Source: an uncultured Flavobacteriales bacterium
Lineage (GTDB): Bacteria; Bacteroidota; Bacteroidia; CAIKAF01
Reading direction: 5' to 3'
NCBI GenBank assembly: GCA_903837495.1
Contig: CAILUT010000047.1
Location: 1 to 64,000, forward strand
Length of the DNA: 64,000 nt
Below the pieces are notes generated by a model, which saw only the letters and a list, made by a program, of their open reading frames with translations, searched no databases and had not been told where the DNA came from. This document shows positions 1-8,987 of this stretch, one piece after another (within the stretch, counting starts at the first letter, position 1; the number at the start of each line of letters is the position of its first letter). The position numbers were made by a program, and so were the translations under genes.

Positions 1-110
1 AGCTCCCAAAATTGAAAGCTAAAAATTACATCTAACATAAACAGTTATGGCAATTGGTACTTTTGATTGAATTGGATTAAAAAATTTGACGACAGTATAA
101 TAGCACGACC

Positions 111-173
111 GCATAACAGCGCACAAGCGCAACCCGAAAAGGGTATGCGCCTGTGCGCAAAACGTTACCTGCA
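111..173 (+). repeat. attC-like structured site 1 (hairpin GCGCACAAGCGCAACCC-GAAAA-GGGTATGCGCCTGTGCGC, flanked by GCATAAC and GTTACCTGCA)
   Basis: Imperfect inverted repeat at 119-158 flanked by a TAAC (5') and GTTA (3') core. GTTACCTGCA at 164-173 is the exact reverse complement of TGCAGGTAAC at 1725-1734. Confidence 0.6.
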
Positions 174-197
174 AGCAAAAAATAAAAAACACCAACA

Positions 198-383
198 ATG
201 AGAGTAAATGAATATTACATTAAAGCAAGGCTAATGCCCGCTATCATTACATCAATTCCAATTTTGAGCTTTTACTATTTTGGACTTAGTAAAAAATTGG
301 GAGAATATATGTCTTTTTTGGAAGGTTACAGTATAAAAAATCAAATTAGAGAGAAAATTAAAATAGCTAGCACCTCAAAATAA
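198..383 (+). CDS. hypothetical small protein (61 aa), possible cassette cargo
   Basis: Short ORF in AT-rich DNA between the two attC-like sites; no recognised family. Confidence 0.35.
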   Translation: MRVNEYYIKARLMPAIITSIPILSFYYFGLSKKLGEYMSFLEGYSIKNQIREKIKIASTSK

Positions 384-450
384 GTTTTACCCAAGTTTTT
401 AATAAAGAAGGATTACCTTTACACAATTAGTATCTTCTAAACAAATAAAT

Positions 451-1720
451 ATGAAAATTTCACAAAGCAAATTGATCTGTTTGTCCATACTGGCTAAACC
501 TCTTTTATATAGTTCTCTTCCGTTTATTTTTACACTTTTTACTTTTTCATCTGTTTCAGCTCAACAAAGGCTTCTTTCTATAAAAAAATACGATTATAAT
601 TTACCAAATATTGGAGATTCAAGTGTGTTCATCTATGGAAATAACCCCGGAACTTTATCCTCAAATGAACCAGTTTTTGAATTTGATGGAACTTTTTTCA
701 ATTGGTTTTACATAAAACCATTAATTAAATGTGATATAGAATATAGATTTGGAGGTTCATCATCTACACCATTCGATACAATAAATTATCAGTTAACCGC
801 TGGCTTGGTTACATCCAACGAAAGCACTTTGAATCCCACGAAAAATTTATACGCCTACAATACAAACAACAACCTTGTTAGTAGCGAAAAACAAGTGCTT
901 TACAGTTTTAGTCCCAATTGGCAAACAGAATCTAAAGAAGAAAATGAATATTATTCAAATGGTCTCAAAAGTGAAACACGAAGATTTTAGTGACCAAATC
1001 TTACTGATATCTATCGATTCTATGTTCTACAATAATAACAATAAGTTGATAAAATTTAAAAAAACCGAATTTAATATATCCACCGGACAACCTACTACTA
1101 TTTTTGAATCAATTATCAGTTACAATGGAAATGAGGTAAGTAATGTGAAAACCTTTTTTGGCAACAGTTTTACTTTTTTCAACTTGCAATTAAATTGGGA
1201 TATAGATTATAACTATGTAGCAGGAAAGGTCAATCAAATAACAGGAACAGGTATAGGTGGAGAAATGGTATTGATTGATTATACCTATGATAATTTGAAT
1301 CAAAAAATTCGTTCTGTGATAGGTTATAAAAATGGTGCATTAGATAGAAAGGAAGAATATGAATATGACAACAATGGATTTATTACTAAAGAAAAGCTTC
1401 AAACAAGTTCTTCACCCGGTGTTTTGTATGTAACTAATGAAAACAAATTCTACTATGAACAAAGCACTACATCAACAGGTATTTATGAAAATTCAAATTC
1501 ATTTTTTTCTGTATTTCCAAATCCGGCATCTGACCAAATTACTATAGAGACCAATGAATATTTAATGGGTAATGAATTCGCTATTTATAATTCGATTGGA
1601 AAATCTGTTCGTAAAGGTTCGATTACAACTAAAGAAACTATTGTAAATTTAAATGACTTAGCGACCGGAATTTATATATTAAGCATAAATAATCAAATAT
1701 ATAAAGTAATTAAGCAATAA
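451..1720 (+). pseudogene. T9SS type A sorting-domain secreted protein, interrupted by a +1 frameshift near 985-988
   Basis: ORFs 451-990 and 875-1720 overlap. Removing one T from TTTT (985-988) joins ...KSETRRF to SDQILLISIDSMFYNNNN.... N-terminal signal peptide; C-terminal FPNPASDQITIE...GIYILSINNQIYKVIKQ is a Por-secretion CTD. Confidence 0.65.
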
Positions 1721-1724
1721 AGCC

Positions 1725-1860
1725 TGCAGGTAACAGCACCTACAAAAAATTGCCGGTTCAGTGGTTAAATGAAGCTTTGTGCTTCGTATCAAGTTCAGTG
1801 GTGGCAGACAGTTTTGTGCTCCGAAATCGCCAACTTCTTCTAGCTGCAAACCGTTAGCGG
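1725..1860 (+). repeat. attC-like structured site 2, with two internal 31-nt direct repeats
   Basis: Begins TGCAGGTAACAGC and ends CCGTTAGCGG. Internal repeats GTTCAGTGGT(8 nt)G(C/T)TTTGTGCT(T/C)CG at 1756-1786 and 1793-1823. Confidence 0.55.
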
Positions 1861-1896
1861 TAATTTTCCATACAGATCAATCAAGGAGTCAGGCTT

Positions 1897-1914
1897 TGCA
1901 CCCTAAAGGGTGTA
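1897..1914. promoter_or_regulatory. palindromic operator-like site O1 (TGCACCCTAAAGGGTGTA)
   Basis: 18-bp near-palindrome of the same family as the sites at 1938, 2121 and 2161. Confidence 0.6.
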
Positions 1915-1937
1915 AAAATAGACTCAAGCCCCGAATT

Positions 1938-1955
1938 TGTACCTGAAAGGGTATA
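1938..1955. promoter_or_regulatory. palindromic operator-like site O2 (TGTACCTGAAAGGGTATA)
   Basis: Same family, 41 bp downstream of O1. Confidence 0.5.
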
Positions 1956-2120
1956 CTATAAACGTGAGAAGGGCAAAAACAGCCCAAATTCAGCCGGAAT
2001 GCCCTTAGGTTGTCAAGCGCTGGTGATTCTTTAGAAGCTGAGGCCAGAGCGTCTAAACAGCGCGATTGCCGTTTGCTTTTGGATTTCCCGTTTCTGATGC
2101 GTGGTATGGTTTTCACTAAA

Positions 2121-2138
2121 TACACCCGAACGGGTGCA
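2121..2138. promoter_or_regulatory. palindromic operator-like site O3 (TACACCCGAACGGGTGCA), upstream part of hipB promoter
   Basis: Same palindrome family, about 17 bp upstream of the TACCTTTG -7 box. Confidence 0.65.
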
Positions 2139-2154
2139 AGTTAAAAAGAATCCT

Positions 2155-2162
2155 TACCTTTG
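2155..2162 (+). promoter_or_regulatory. Bacteroidetes-type -7 element TACCTTTG of the hipBST operon
   Basis: Matches TAnnTTTG consensus; 18 nt upstream of ATG 2181. Confidence 0.6.
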
Positions 2163-2178
2163 TACCCCAAAGGGTGTA
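2161..2178. promoter_or_regulatory. palindromic operator-like site O4 (TGTACCCCAAAGGGTGTA), overlapping the -7 box end / TSS
   Basis: Same palindrome family, 40 bp downstream of O3. Confidence 0.65.
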
Positions 2179-2180
2179 CT

Positions 2181-2390
2181 ATGAGTCTATCAGACTTTGT
2201 AAAAGACAAACGCAAAACGGTGAAGCTCACCCAGCCCGAGCTGGCCGAAAAGGCCGGGGTAGGCTTGCGTTTTATCCGTGAACTGGAACAAGGCAAGGAA
2301 ACCTTGCGGCTGGATAAGGTAAACCAGGTACTGCAACTTTTCGGCTACGAGGTAGGGGCCGTTCCCAAAACCGCCACAGCCGATTCCTGA
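2181..2390 (+). CDS. hipB: HipB-like XRE-family transcriptional regulator / antitoxin
   Basis: HTH_XRE: MSLSDFVKDKRKTVKLTQPELAEKAGVGLRFIRELEQGKETLRLDKVNQVLQLFGYEVG. ORF track starts at TTG 2160; ATG 2181 preferred. Confidence 0.85.
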   Translation: MSLSDFVKDKRKTVKLTQPELAEKAGVGLRFIRELEQGKETLRLDKVNQVLQLFGYEVGAVPKTATADS

Positions 2391-2413
2391 TTCAAAATTC
2401 CAGATTCAACCAA

Positions 2414-2746
2414 GTGCGTAAAGCTGCCATAAAAATAGAAGCTCAATTAGCCGGATGGCTCACTCAAGATGAGCAAGGGTATCATTTTATGTACGACCAG
2501 GCGTATGCAGCACAACCGGGAGCCCGACCGGCAAGTTTAACCTTGCCGCTGCGTGAAGCACCTTACACATCAAATGTATTGTTCCCTTTTTTTGATGGCC
2601 TGATACCGGAAGGTTGGTTGCTGGATATAGCAGAAAAAAACTGGAAACTGAATCCGAGAGATCGAATGGGATTATTGCTGGCATGCTGTAAAGATTGCAT
2701 CGGCGCAGTGAGTGTGGAGGAAGTTAAAGAGGAGGATACACCATGA
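2414..2746 (+). CDS. HipA N-terminal-domain protein (HipS-like, stand-alone N-terminal subdomain)
   Basis: IEAQLAGWLTQDEQGYHFMYDQAY...SLTLPLREAPYTSNVLFPFFDGLIPEGWLLDIAEKNWKLNPRDRMGLLL is typical of the HipA couple/N1 domain. GTG start. Confidence 0.85.
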   Translation: MRKAAIKIEAQLAGWLTQDEQGYHFMYDQAYAAQPGARPASLTLPLREAPYTSNVLFPFFDGLIPEGWLLDIAEKNWKLNPRDRMGLLLACCKDCIGAVSVEEVKEEDTP

Positions 2747-3684
2747 GCAACTGTCTGTTTTGTTATCAACCCCTGGCTGAGAACGAGCAGGATTTTCATA
2801 TTTCCTGCTCCAAGAAGATGTTCGGTCAGCCCACTCCGCCAGCGTTGCCCTATACTGATGAAGACCTAGAGCCATTGGCCAAAGAAGTGATACAGAGCCA
2901 AACAGCAGTAACAGGAGTGCAGGCCAAACTGTCCCTGCACATCACCGGCAATACTAAAGAAGTAACAGAACGAAGATTTACCATTGTGGGCTTATGGGGT
3001 GGGTATATTTTGAAACCGCCCACCGCTTTGTATCCGCAATTGCCTGAAGTGGAAGATGTAACCATGCATTTGGCTCAATTAGCCAAAATAAAAACTGCAC
3101 CACATAGTTTAATTCGTCTGCAATCGGGCAACCTGACGTATCTAACCAAGCGGATAGACCGAACCAAAAAGGGCAAATTGGCCATGGAAGACATGTGCCA
3201 ACTTACCGAACGGCTTACGGAGGACAAATACCAAGGCAGCTATGAGCAGATTGCTAAAGTCATTCAAAGGTATTCAGCAACTCCCGGATTGGATTTGGTG
3301 AACTTTTTTGAACTGCTGATCTTCTCTTTCCTAACGGGAAACGCCGATATGCATTTGAAGAATTTCTCCTTACTGGAGCAGCCGGGTTTGGGCATGACGT
3401 TGTCACCAGCTTACGATTTGGTGAATACCGTTTTGGTTAATCCGGCCGATAAAGAAGAAATGGCATTAACCCTAAATGGGCGAAAGAAAAAACTGAATAA
3501 ACAAGACTTTGTGGCGGCCATGAACACCTTAAAGATGGACGGAAAGCAACAGGATAACATCTTTACTAAGATGGCAAAGGCCCTACCTCAATGGCTGGAA
3601 TTGATCGACAGGAGTTTCATGACAGATGAATTCAAAGAAGGGTATAAAATCATTTTAACAGAACGAACTGGGCGCGTGCTGTAG
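2743..3684 (+). CDS. HipA C-terminal kinase-domain protein (HipT-like toxin)
   Basis: N-terminal CxxC...C motif; TGVQAKLSL P-loop-like; GNADMHLKNFSLL catalytic and AYDLVNT metal-binding motifs. ATGA overlap with upstream gene. Confidence 0.85.
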   Translation: MSNCLFCYQPLAENEQDFHISCSKKMFGQPTPPALPYTDEDLEPLAKEVIQSQTAVTGVQAKLSLHITGNTKEVTERRFTIVGLWGGYILKPPTALYPQLPEVEDVTMHLAQLAKIKTAPHSLIRLQSGNLTYLTKRIDRTKKGKLAMEDMCQLTERLTEDKYQGSYEQIAKVIQRYSATPGLDLVNFFELLIFSFLTGNADMHLKNFSLLEQPGLGMTLSPAYDLVNTVLVNPADKEEMALTLNGRKKKLNKQDFVAAMNTLKMDGKQQDNIFTKMAKALPQWLELIDRSFMTDEFKEGYKIILTERTGRVL

Positions 3685-3777
3685 ATGCTCGTTTTAGGGG
3701 CTTGATCCAAATTTATAAAATGCAATGCAGTCTTAGTAAAGGCTGACCAAGACTCAATCTTGTCTATTTCCCCCCAA

Positions 3778-3938
3778 GCCCCCCCGCCGCCCGCGGTGGG
3801 GATGGACCAGGGTTGCCCGCAAAGCCCGAACGGCGGGCTGCGCCAGGCGCAGGGGGCGACCTTGGGAGCCACCCGAAGCCGGCTGCAGCCCCCCGTTCGG
3901 GCTGCGGACTACCCAAGGACAGCCCCTAAACCGCCCTA
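3778..3938 (-). repeat. GC-rich long-hairpin element, copy A
   Basis: Reverse complement contains GGGTGGCTCCCAAGGTCGCCCCCTGCGCC core; arms CAGCCCGAACGGGGGGCTGCAGCC / GGCGCAGCCCGCCGTTCGGGCTTTG are complementary. Confidence 0.75.
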
Positions 3939-4067
3939 AAAATCCCCTTCCCCTTTTTTGCCCCGCTCTGCACTCAGTTCCTTGGGAAAATTCCCCACAA
4001 CTCTGCTTTTTAATCCCTATTTTTGCGCGGAACGAGGGCCCGCCCTCCGACCCATTTACTTTTGCTG

Positions 4068-7000
4068 ATGCCTATGGAAACCACGCCTTACAGCCCCAAA
4101 CATAAAATACGCATTGTTACTGCCGCCGCCCTGTTCGACGGACACGATGCGGCCATCAATATTATGCGCCGCATTATTCAAGCCAGCGGTGCTGAAGTGA
4201 TTCACCTGGGCCACGATCGCTCTGTGCAAGAAGTCGTGCAAACTGCCCTGCAAGAAGATGCCAATGCCATTGCCATGACTTCGTACCAAGGCGGGCACAT
4301 GGAGTATTTTACTTACATGTACGACCTGCTGAAGGAACACGGGGCCGAACACATTAAAATTTTTGGCGGGGGCGGGGGCGTGATTCTGCCCGAAGAAATT
4401 GAACAACTGCACGCCCACGGAATTGAACGCATTTACAGCCCCGACGACGGCCGATCCCTAGGCCTGCAAGGCATGATCAACGACCTGCTGCGCCGCTGCG
4501 ATTACGCCATAGGCGAATCCATTGCCCATGAATTGACCGAATGGAAACAGGGAAATCCCTCCTTTCGCTGCCTGGCCCGACTGATTTCGGCCGCTGAAAA
4601 TTTTGGCGATGCCCATGCCGAGGCCCTGAAACCCATTCTGAGCGCCGGCGAATCGGCCAAAGTTCCCGTGCTGGGAATTACTGGCACCGGCGGAGCCGGA
4701 AAAAGCTCGCTGGTGGATGAACTGGTGCGCCGATTCCTGCTCGATTTTCCCGATAAAACCATGGCCATTGTTTCGGTGGACCCCAGCAAACGCAAAACCG
4801 GCGGAGCCCTGCTGGGCGATCGGATCCGCATGAACGCCATTAACCATCCCCGCGTTTTTATGCGCTCCATGGCCACCCGGCAAAGCAACCTGGCCCTGAG
4901 CCGGTACGTGAAGGAGTCCATTTGCATTCTGAAAGCCGCCCGCTTCGATTTGATTGTGCTGGAAACCAGCGGAATTGGACAAAGCGATACCGAAATTACT
5001 GAGCATGCCGATTATTCCCTGTACGTGATGACGCCCGAATACGGAGCCGCCACCCAGCTGGAAAAAATCGATATGCTGGATTTTGCCGATGCCATTGCCC
5101 TGAATAAATTCGATAAGCGCGGAGCCCTGGACGCCCTGCGCGACGTGCGCAAGCAATACAAACGCAACCACCAACTTTGGGAAGCCGACGACGATTCTTT
5201 GCCCGTGCTGGGAACCATTGCCTCGCAGTTCAACGACCCCGGAATGAACGCCCTGTACCGCAAGGTCATGGACGGCCTCTCGGCCAAAACCGGAGCCCAG
5301 CTGAACAGCGGCTTGGAAATAAGCCGGGAAATGTCGGAGAAAATTTACATCATTCCCCCGCACCGCACCCGATACCTAAGCGAAATATCAGAGGCCAACC
5401 GGCAGTACAACCGCTGGGCAGAACAGCAAGCCGAGGCCGCCGAAAAAATATATGCCCTGGAGCAATCCTTGCAGATTTTGAGCGCCAAAGGCCAAGGCGA
5501 TTCGCCAACTTATGCCGCTTTAGCACAGGTGCGTGAGCAGCTGGAGCTCGATTTGGACGGACGCAACCGCAAACTCCTAGAGCAATTCCCCGAACTGGTG
5601 GAACGCTTTAAGCAAGATGAATTTGTGTTTCAGGTAAGGGGAAAAGACATACGCATGGCTACCCACAGCCTGAGCTTGTCGCAAACCCGCATTCCCAAAG
5701 TGTCTTCGCCCAGATTTCGAGGTTGGGGCGATCGGCTGCGTTGGATGCTGCAAGAAAACTTTCCCGGATATTTTCCTTACACCTCTGGGGTGTTTCCCTT
5801 TAAACGCGACGGAGAAGATCCCACGCGGATGTTTGCCGGGGAAGGCGGTCCTGAACGCACCAACCGCCGCTTTCACTACGTGTCGAAAGGGCTGCCCGCA
5901 GCTCGGCTTTCCACCGCCTTTGATTCGGTTACCCTGTACGGCAACGACCCCGGCTACCGCCCCGATATTTACGGGAAAATCGGGAATTCGGGCGTGTCCA
6001 TTTGCTGCTTAGACGATGCCAAGAAATTGTATTCCGGCTTTGATTTGAGCGCTCCCAGCACCTCGGTATCCATGACCATCAACGGTCCGGCGGCCATGCT
6101 TACGGCCTTCTTTATGAACGCCGCCGTGGACCAACAGTGCGAAAAATACATTCAAGAACAAGGTTTGGAGGAATCGGTTCGGGCAAAAATCGCCGAACTG
6201 TATGCGAAAAAAGGATTGACCTCCCCCAGCTACCACGGCGAACTGCCCGAAGGCAACGATGGACTGGGCTTGATGCTGCTGGGCGTAACCGGCGATGAGG
6301 TGCTGCCCGCCGAGGTGTACCAACGCATCCGCGAGCAAACGTTGGCGGCAGTGCGGGGAACGGTTCAGGCCGATATTTTGAAAGAGGACCAAGCCCAAAA
6401 CACCTGCATCTTTTCCACCGAATTTAGCCTGCGCCTGATGGGCGACATGCAGCAATTCTTTATTTGGAAAGGCATTCGCAATTTTTATTCGGTTTCCATT
6501 TCGGGTTACCACATAGCCGAAGCCGGGGCCAACCCCATTTCGCAATTGGCGTTTACCTTGGCCAATGGCTTTACTTATGTGGAGTACTACCGTTCTCGGG
6601 GCATGGAGATCGATGCCTTTGCGCCCAACCTAAGTTTCTTTTTCAGCAACGGCATGGATCCCGAGTACGCGGTGCTGGGCCGGGTGGCCCGCCGCATTTG
6701 GTCTAAAGCCATGAAAAACATGTACCAGGCTCAGGAACGCAGTCAAATGTTGAAGTACCACATTCAAACCTCGGGCCGTTCCTTGCATGCGCAAGAAATC
6801 GACTTCAACGACATACGCACCACCTTGCAAGCCTTGTATGCCATTTACGACAACTGCCAAAGCCTGCACACCAACGCATACGACGAAGCCATTACCACGC
6901 CCACCGAAGAATCGGTGCGCCGGGCCATGGCCATTCAGCTCATCATCAACAAAGAATTGGGCCTGGCCAAAAACGAAAATTCCCTGCAAGGTTCGTTCAT

Positions 7001-7454
7001 AATCGAGGAACTGACCGATTTGGTGGAAGAGGCCGTGTACTTAGAGTTTGACCGGATTACAGAACGCGGAGGGGTGCTGGGCGCCATGGAAACCATGTAT
7101 CAGCGCGGAAAAATTCAGGAAGAAAGCCTGTATTACGAGACCCTGAAGCATACGGGCGAATACCCCATTGTGGGCGTAAATACCTTTTTGAGTTCCAAGG
7201 GTTCGCCTACGGTTCGGCCGGGCGAGGTAATTCGTTCCACCACCGAGGAAAAAGAATGGCAAATTAAAACCTGCGAATTTCAGCAGGGCTTCCGTGTTGA
7301 ACAGGCCCAAAATGCCTTGTTGGCCTTGCAGGAAGCCGCCGTACAAAACCGAAACATGTTTGAAGTCTTAATGGAAACCGCCAAAGTATGTACCCTAGGT
7401 CAAATAACCCAGGCCTTATTTGAGGTGGGTGGGCAGTACCGACGCAACATGTAA
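4068..7454 (+). CDS. icmF: fused isobutyryl-CoA mutase / methylmalonyl-CoA mutase family (B12-binding + MeaB-like GTPase + mutase large subunit)
   Basis: B12-binding motif region ([13 protein letters not shown]...), G-protein chaperone P-loop ([13 protein letters not shown]), and mutase TIM-barrel ([24 protein letters not shown]) in one chain. A TACTTTTG box at 4057-4064 suggests start at 4068 or 4074, not 4023. Confidence 0.93.
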   Translation: MPMETTPYSPKHKIRIVTAAALFDGHDAAINIMRRIIQASGAEVIHLGHDRSVQEVVQTALQEDANAIAMTSYQGGHMEYFTYMYDLLKEHGAEHIKIFGGGGGVILPEEIEQLHAHGIERIYSPDDGRSLGLQGMINDLLRRCDYAIGESIAHELTEWKQGNPSFRCLARLISAAENFGDAHAEALKPILSAGESAKVPVLGITGTGGAGKSSLVDELVRRFLLDFPDKTMAIVSVDPSKRKTGGALLGDRIRMNAINHPRVFMRSMATRQSNLALSRYVKESICILKAARFDLIVLETSGIGQSDTEITEHADYSLYVMTPEYGAATQLEKIDMLDFADAIALNKFDKRGALDALRDVRKQYKRNHQLWEADDDSLPVLGTIASQFNDPGMNALYRKVMDGLSAKTGAQLNSGLEISREMSEKIYIIPPHRTRYLSEISEANRQYNRWAEQQAEAAEKIYALEQSLQILSAKGQGDSPTYAALAQVREQLELDLDGRNRKLLEQFPELVERFKQDEFVFQVRGKDIRMATHSLSLSQTRIPKVSSPRFRGWGDRLRWMLQENFPGYFPYTSGVFPFKRDGEDPTRMFAGEGGPERTNRRFHYVSKGLPAARLSTAFDSVTLYGNDPGYRPDIYGKIGNSGVSICCLDDAKKLYSGFDLSAPSTSVSMTINGPAAMLTAFFMNAAVDQQCEKYIQEQGLEESVRAKIAELYAKKGLTSPSYHGELPEGNDGLGLMLLGVTGDEVLPAEVYQRIREQTLAAVRGTVQADILKEDQAQNTCIFSTEFSLRLMGDMQQFFIWKGIRNFYSVSISGYHIAEAGANPISQLAFTLANGFTYVEYYRSRGMEIDAFAPNLSFFFSNGMDPEYAVLGRVARRIWSKAMKNMYQAQERSQMLKYHIQTSGRSLHAQEIDFNDIRTTLQALYAIYDNCQSLHTNAYDEAITTPTEESVRRAMAIQLIINKELGLAKNENSLQGSFIIEELTDLVEEAVYLEFDRITERGGVLGAMETMYQRGKIQEESLYYETLKHTGEYPIVGVNTFLSSKGSPTVRPGEVIRSTTEEKEWQIKTCEFQQGFRVEQAQNALLALQEAAVQNRNMFEVLMETAKVCTLGQITQALFEVGGQYRRNM

Positions 7455-7503
7455 TGCAAAACCCCGTTCATTCTGTTACCTTTACCAAAATTTTAAAAAA
7501 AAC

Positions 7504-8262
7504 ATGAAATCATTCGCAATTCGGGCCGCAGCGGTCCTGCTTCTCGCCGGTTTCGGCGGAATCGCCTCGGCTCAGAAACTGAGCGGCGACACCAAAAAGG
7601 CTGTTGATGCGCTTACAAAAGGGCAGCAACCCACCTTGGTAACTTTAGATCAAAAGGTAAGCTATGCCGTGGGCATCGATGTGCTTCAGAATTTACGGCA
7701 GGCTGGCTTGCAGATCGATTTGCTTGCTTTTTTGCAGGGCGCCGTTGACGGATTCGACAGCAGCCGCACCAAATTGGTGAAAGAGGGCGAGACCGAAGAG
7801 ATTTTTGCTCAATTTCAAACGGCCATGATGGAGCGTCAAAAGAAGCAGGCCGATGCAGCCGCTTCGGTAAGCATTGAAGCCGGAAAGAAATTCATGGCTG
7901 ATGAGCGCGGCAAACCCGGGATGAACAGCACCGAATCGGGTTTGATGTACGAGGTGGTTAAGCTGGGCGAAGGCCCGCGCCCCACGGCCGAATCGACCGT
8001 AAAGGTGAACTACGAGGGAACCCTGATTGACGGCACCAAGTTTGACAGCAGCTACGACCGCGGAGAGCCGGCCCAATTCCCGCTGGGCGGAGTGATTCGC
8101 GGCTGGACCGAAGGCCTGCAATTGATGCCCGTCGGCTCCACCTTCCGCTTCATCATCCCCGCCGACTTGGCTTACGGCAACAACGCGCCTCCCGGTTCGC
8201 CCATCAAACCCGGCTCAACGCTGGTTTTCAAAGTAGAACTGCTGGAAATCGTCGAAAAATAA
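7504..8262 (+). CDS. FKBP-type peptidyl-prolyl cis-trans isomerase with Mip-like N-terminal dimerisation domain, secreted
   Basis: Signal peptide MKSFAIRAAAVLLLAGFGGIASAQ; FKBP core VKVNYEGTLIDGTKFDSSYDRGEPAQFPLGGVIRGWTEGLQLMPVGSTFRFIIPADLAYG. Confidence 0.93.
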   Translation: MKSFAIRAAAVLLLAGFGGIASAQKLSGDTKKAVDALTKGQQPTLVTLDQKVSYAVGIDVLQNLRQAGLQIDLLAFLQGAVDGFDSSRTKLVKEGETEEIFAQFQTAMMERQKKQADAAASVSIEAGKKFMADERGKPGMNSTESGLMYEVVKLGEGPRPTAESTVKVNYEGTLIDGTKFDSSYDRGEPAQFPLGGVIRGWTEGLQLMPVGSTFRFIIPADLAYGNNAPPGSPIKPGSTLVFKVELLEIVEK

Positions 8263-8282
8263 AGCCAGGCCAATCGGCTCGG

Positions 8283-8323
8283 AAGGCGAGAATGGAAGTA
8301 ATTCCGTTTTCGCCTTTTTTTTT
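8283..8323 (+). terminator. intrinsic terminator downstream of FKBP gene
   Basis: AAGGCGAGAATGGAA-gtaa-TTCCGTTTTCGCCTT followed by T run. Confidence 0.7.
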
Positions 8324-8343
8324 ATGGAGTTGGGTGATTTTTT

Positions 8344-8499
8344 GGGGGGCGCCTTTTCCCGCTTTCACCTGTAGGTCCACCCAGCCCAACCTGTGCAGGG
8401 GCAGCGGCTGCGGTGGCTCCCGGGGTCGCCTCCTCGCCACGCCTGCACCGGGTTGGGCTGGGCGTCCCTGCCGGTTCAATCGGGGGCGCGGGCCGCTCA
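8344..8499 (+). repeat. GC-rich long-hairpin element, copy B
   Basis: GGCGCCTTTTCCC...GGTGGCTCCCGGGGTCGCCTCCTCGCC...GGGGGCGCGGGCCGCTC; arms CCCAGCCCAACCTGTGCAGG / CCTGCACCGGGTTGGGCTGGG. Confidence 0.8.
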
Positions 8500-8561
8500 A
8501 ATAGAAAAACGTACTTTAAAAGGAAAGGACCTCCAATCGAATTCAGAACGAAAATCGAGGG

Positions 8562-8837
8562 CTAAAAGCGTTTGCTTACTTTGTTTCCGCTGATGCTGCG
8601 CTGCATGGCGCTTTTGTGCGGCCCTTCTACAAAGCCCCGCTTGGCCAGGTGCTTGGTGGCCCGGCCCTGCACCCTTGCCCTCCACATGCGAAAGCTGCTG
8701 CCCTTCATTTCGCGGCGCATTAAATCAATCACGTCGCGCTCTGAAAGGCCAAACTGCACTTGAATGGCTTCAAAGGGGGTGCGGTCTTCCCAGGCCATTT
8801 CTATAACTCGGTCAATCTCAACGGGGTTTAACTCCAT
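8562..8837 (-). CDS. TIGR03643 / DUF2805 family protein
   Basis: MELNPVEIDRVIEMAWEDRTPFEAIQVQFGLSERDVIDLMRREMKGSSFRMWRARVQGRATKH is characteristic of this family. Confidence 0.85.
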   Translation of the reverse strand: MELNPVEIDRVIEMAWEDRTPFEAIQVQFGLSERDVIDLMRREMKGSSFRMWRARVQGRATKHLAKRGFVEGPHKSAMQRSISGNKVSKRF

Positions 8838-8987
8838 GCTGTGTTAAGAACAAGCCTATTCAGGTTTTTGTTTGCCGCGAGGCCATTCTGCCCAAGGGCA
8901 TGGGGCCGAAACAGCAGAACTGCCCAAAGAGTAGAAGGGCTGTGTTGAACTGAAAAGCCGAAAATTCGTTTAAGCCAAAATGCCTAT

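Noticed and set aside
1889-2125. 78-aa minus ORF between attC-like site 2 and hipB
   Set aside because: Its C-terminus is encoded by the operator palindromes and it has no family resemblance; probably spurious, although a divergent gene under the upstream operator pair cannot be fully excluded.
2414-3684. hipA broken by a frameshift
   Set aside because: The ATGA overlap, the intact start of the kinase protein with its own CxxC N-terminus and the known HipBST organisation argue for two real genes.
4056-7346. Long antisense ORFs opposite icmF (e.g. 4458-5363, 301 aa; 6009-6545, 178 aa)
   Set aside because: They mirror the codon bias of the strong sense gene, have no recognisable domains and are low-complexity (G/H/F/Q-rich); artefacts of GC-rich coding DNA.
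8292-8685. Short ORFs (8292-8504, 8393-8593, 27895-28147, 52169-52420, 61092-61336)
   Set aside because: They lie within the hairpin elements or terminators, in several frames of both strands, and are Arg/Pro/Ala-rich; not credible proteins.
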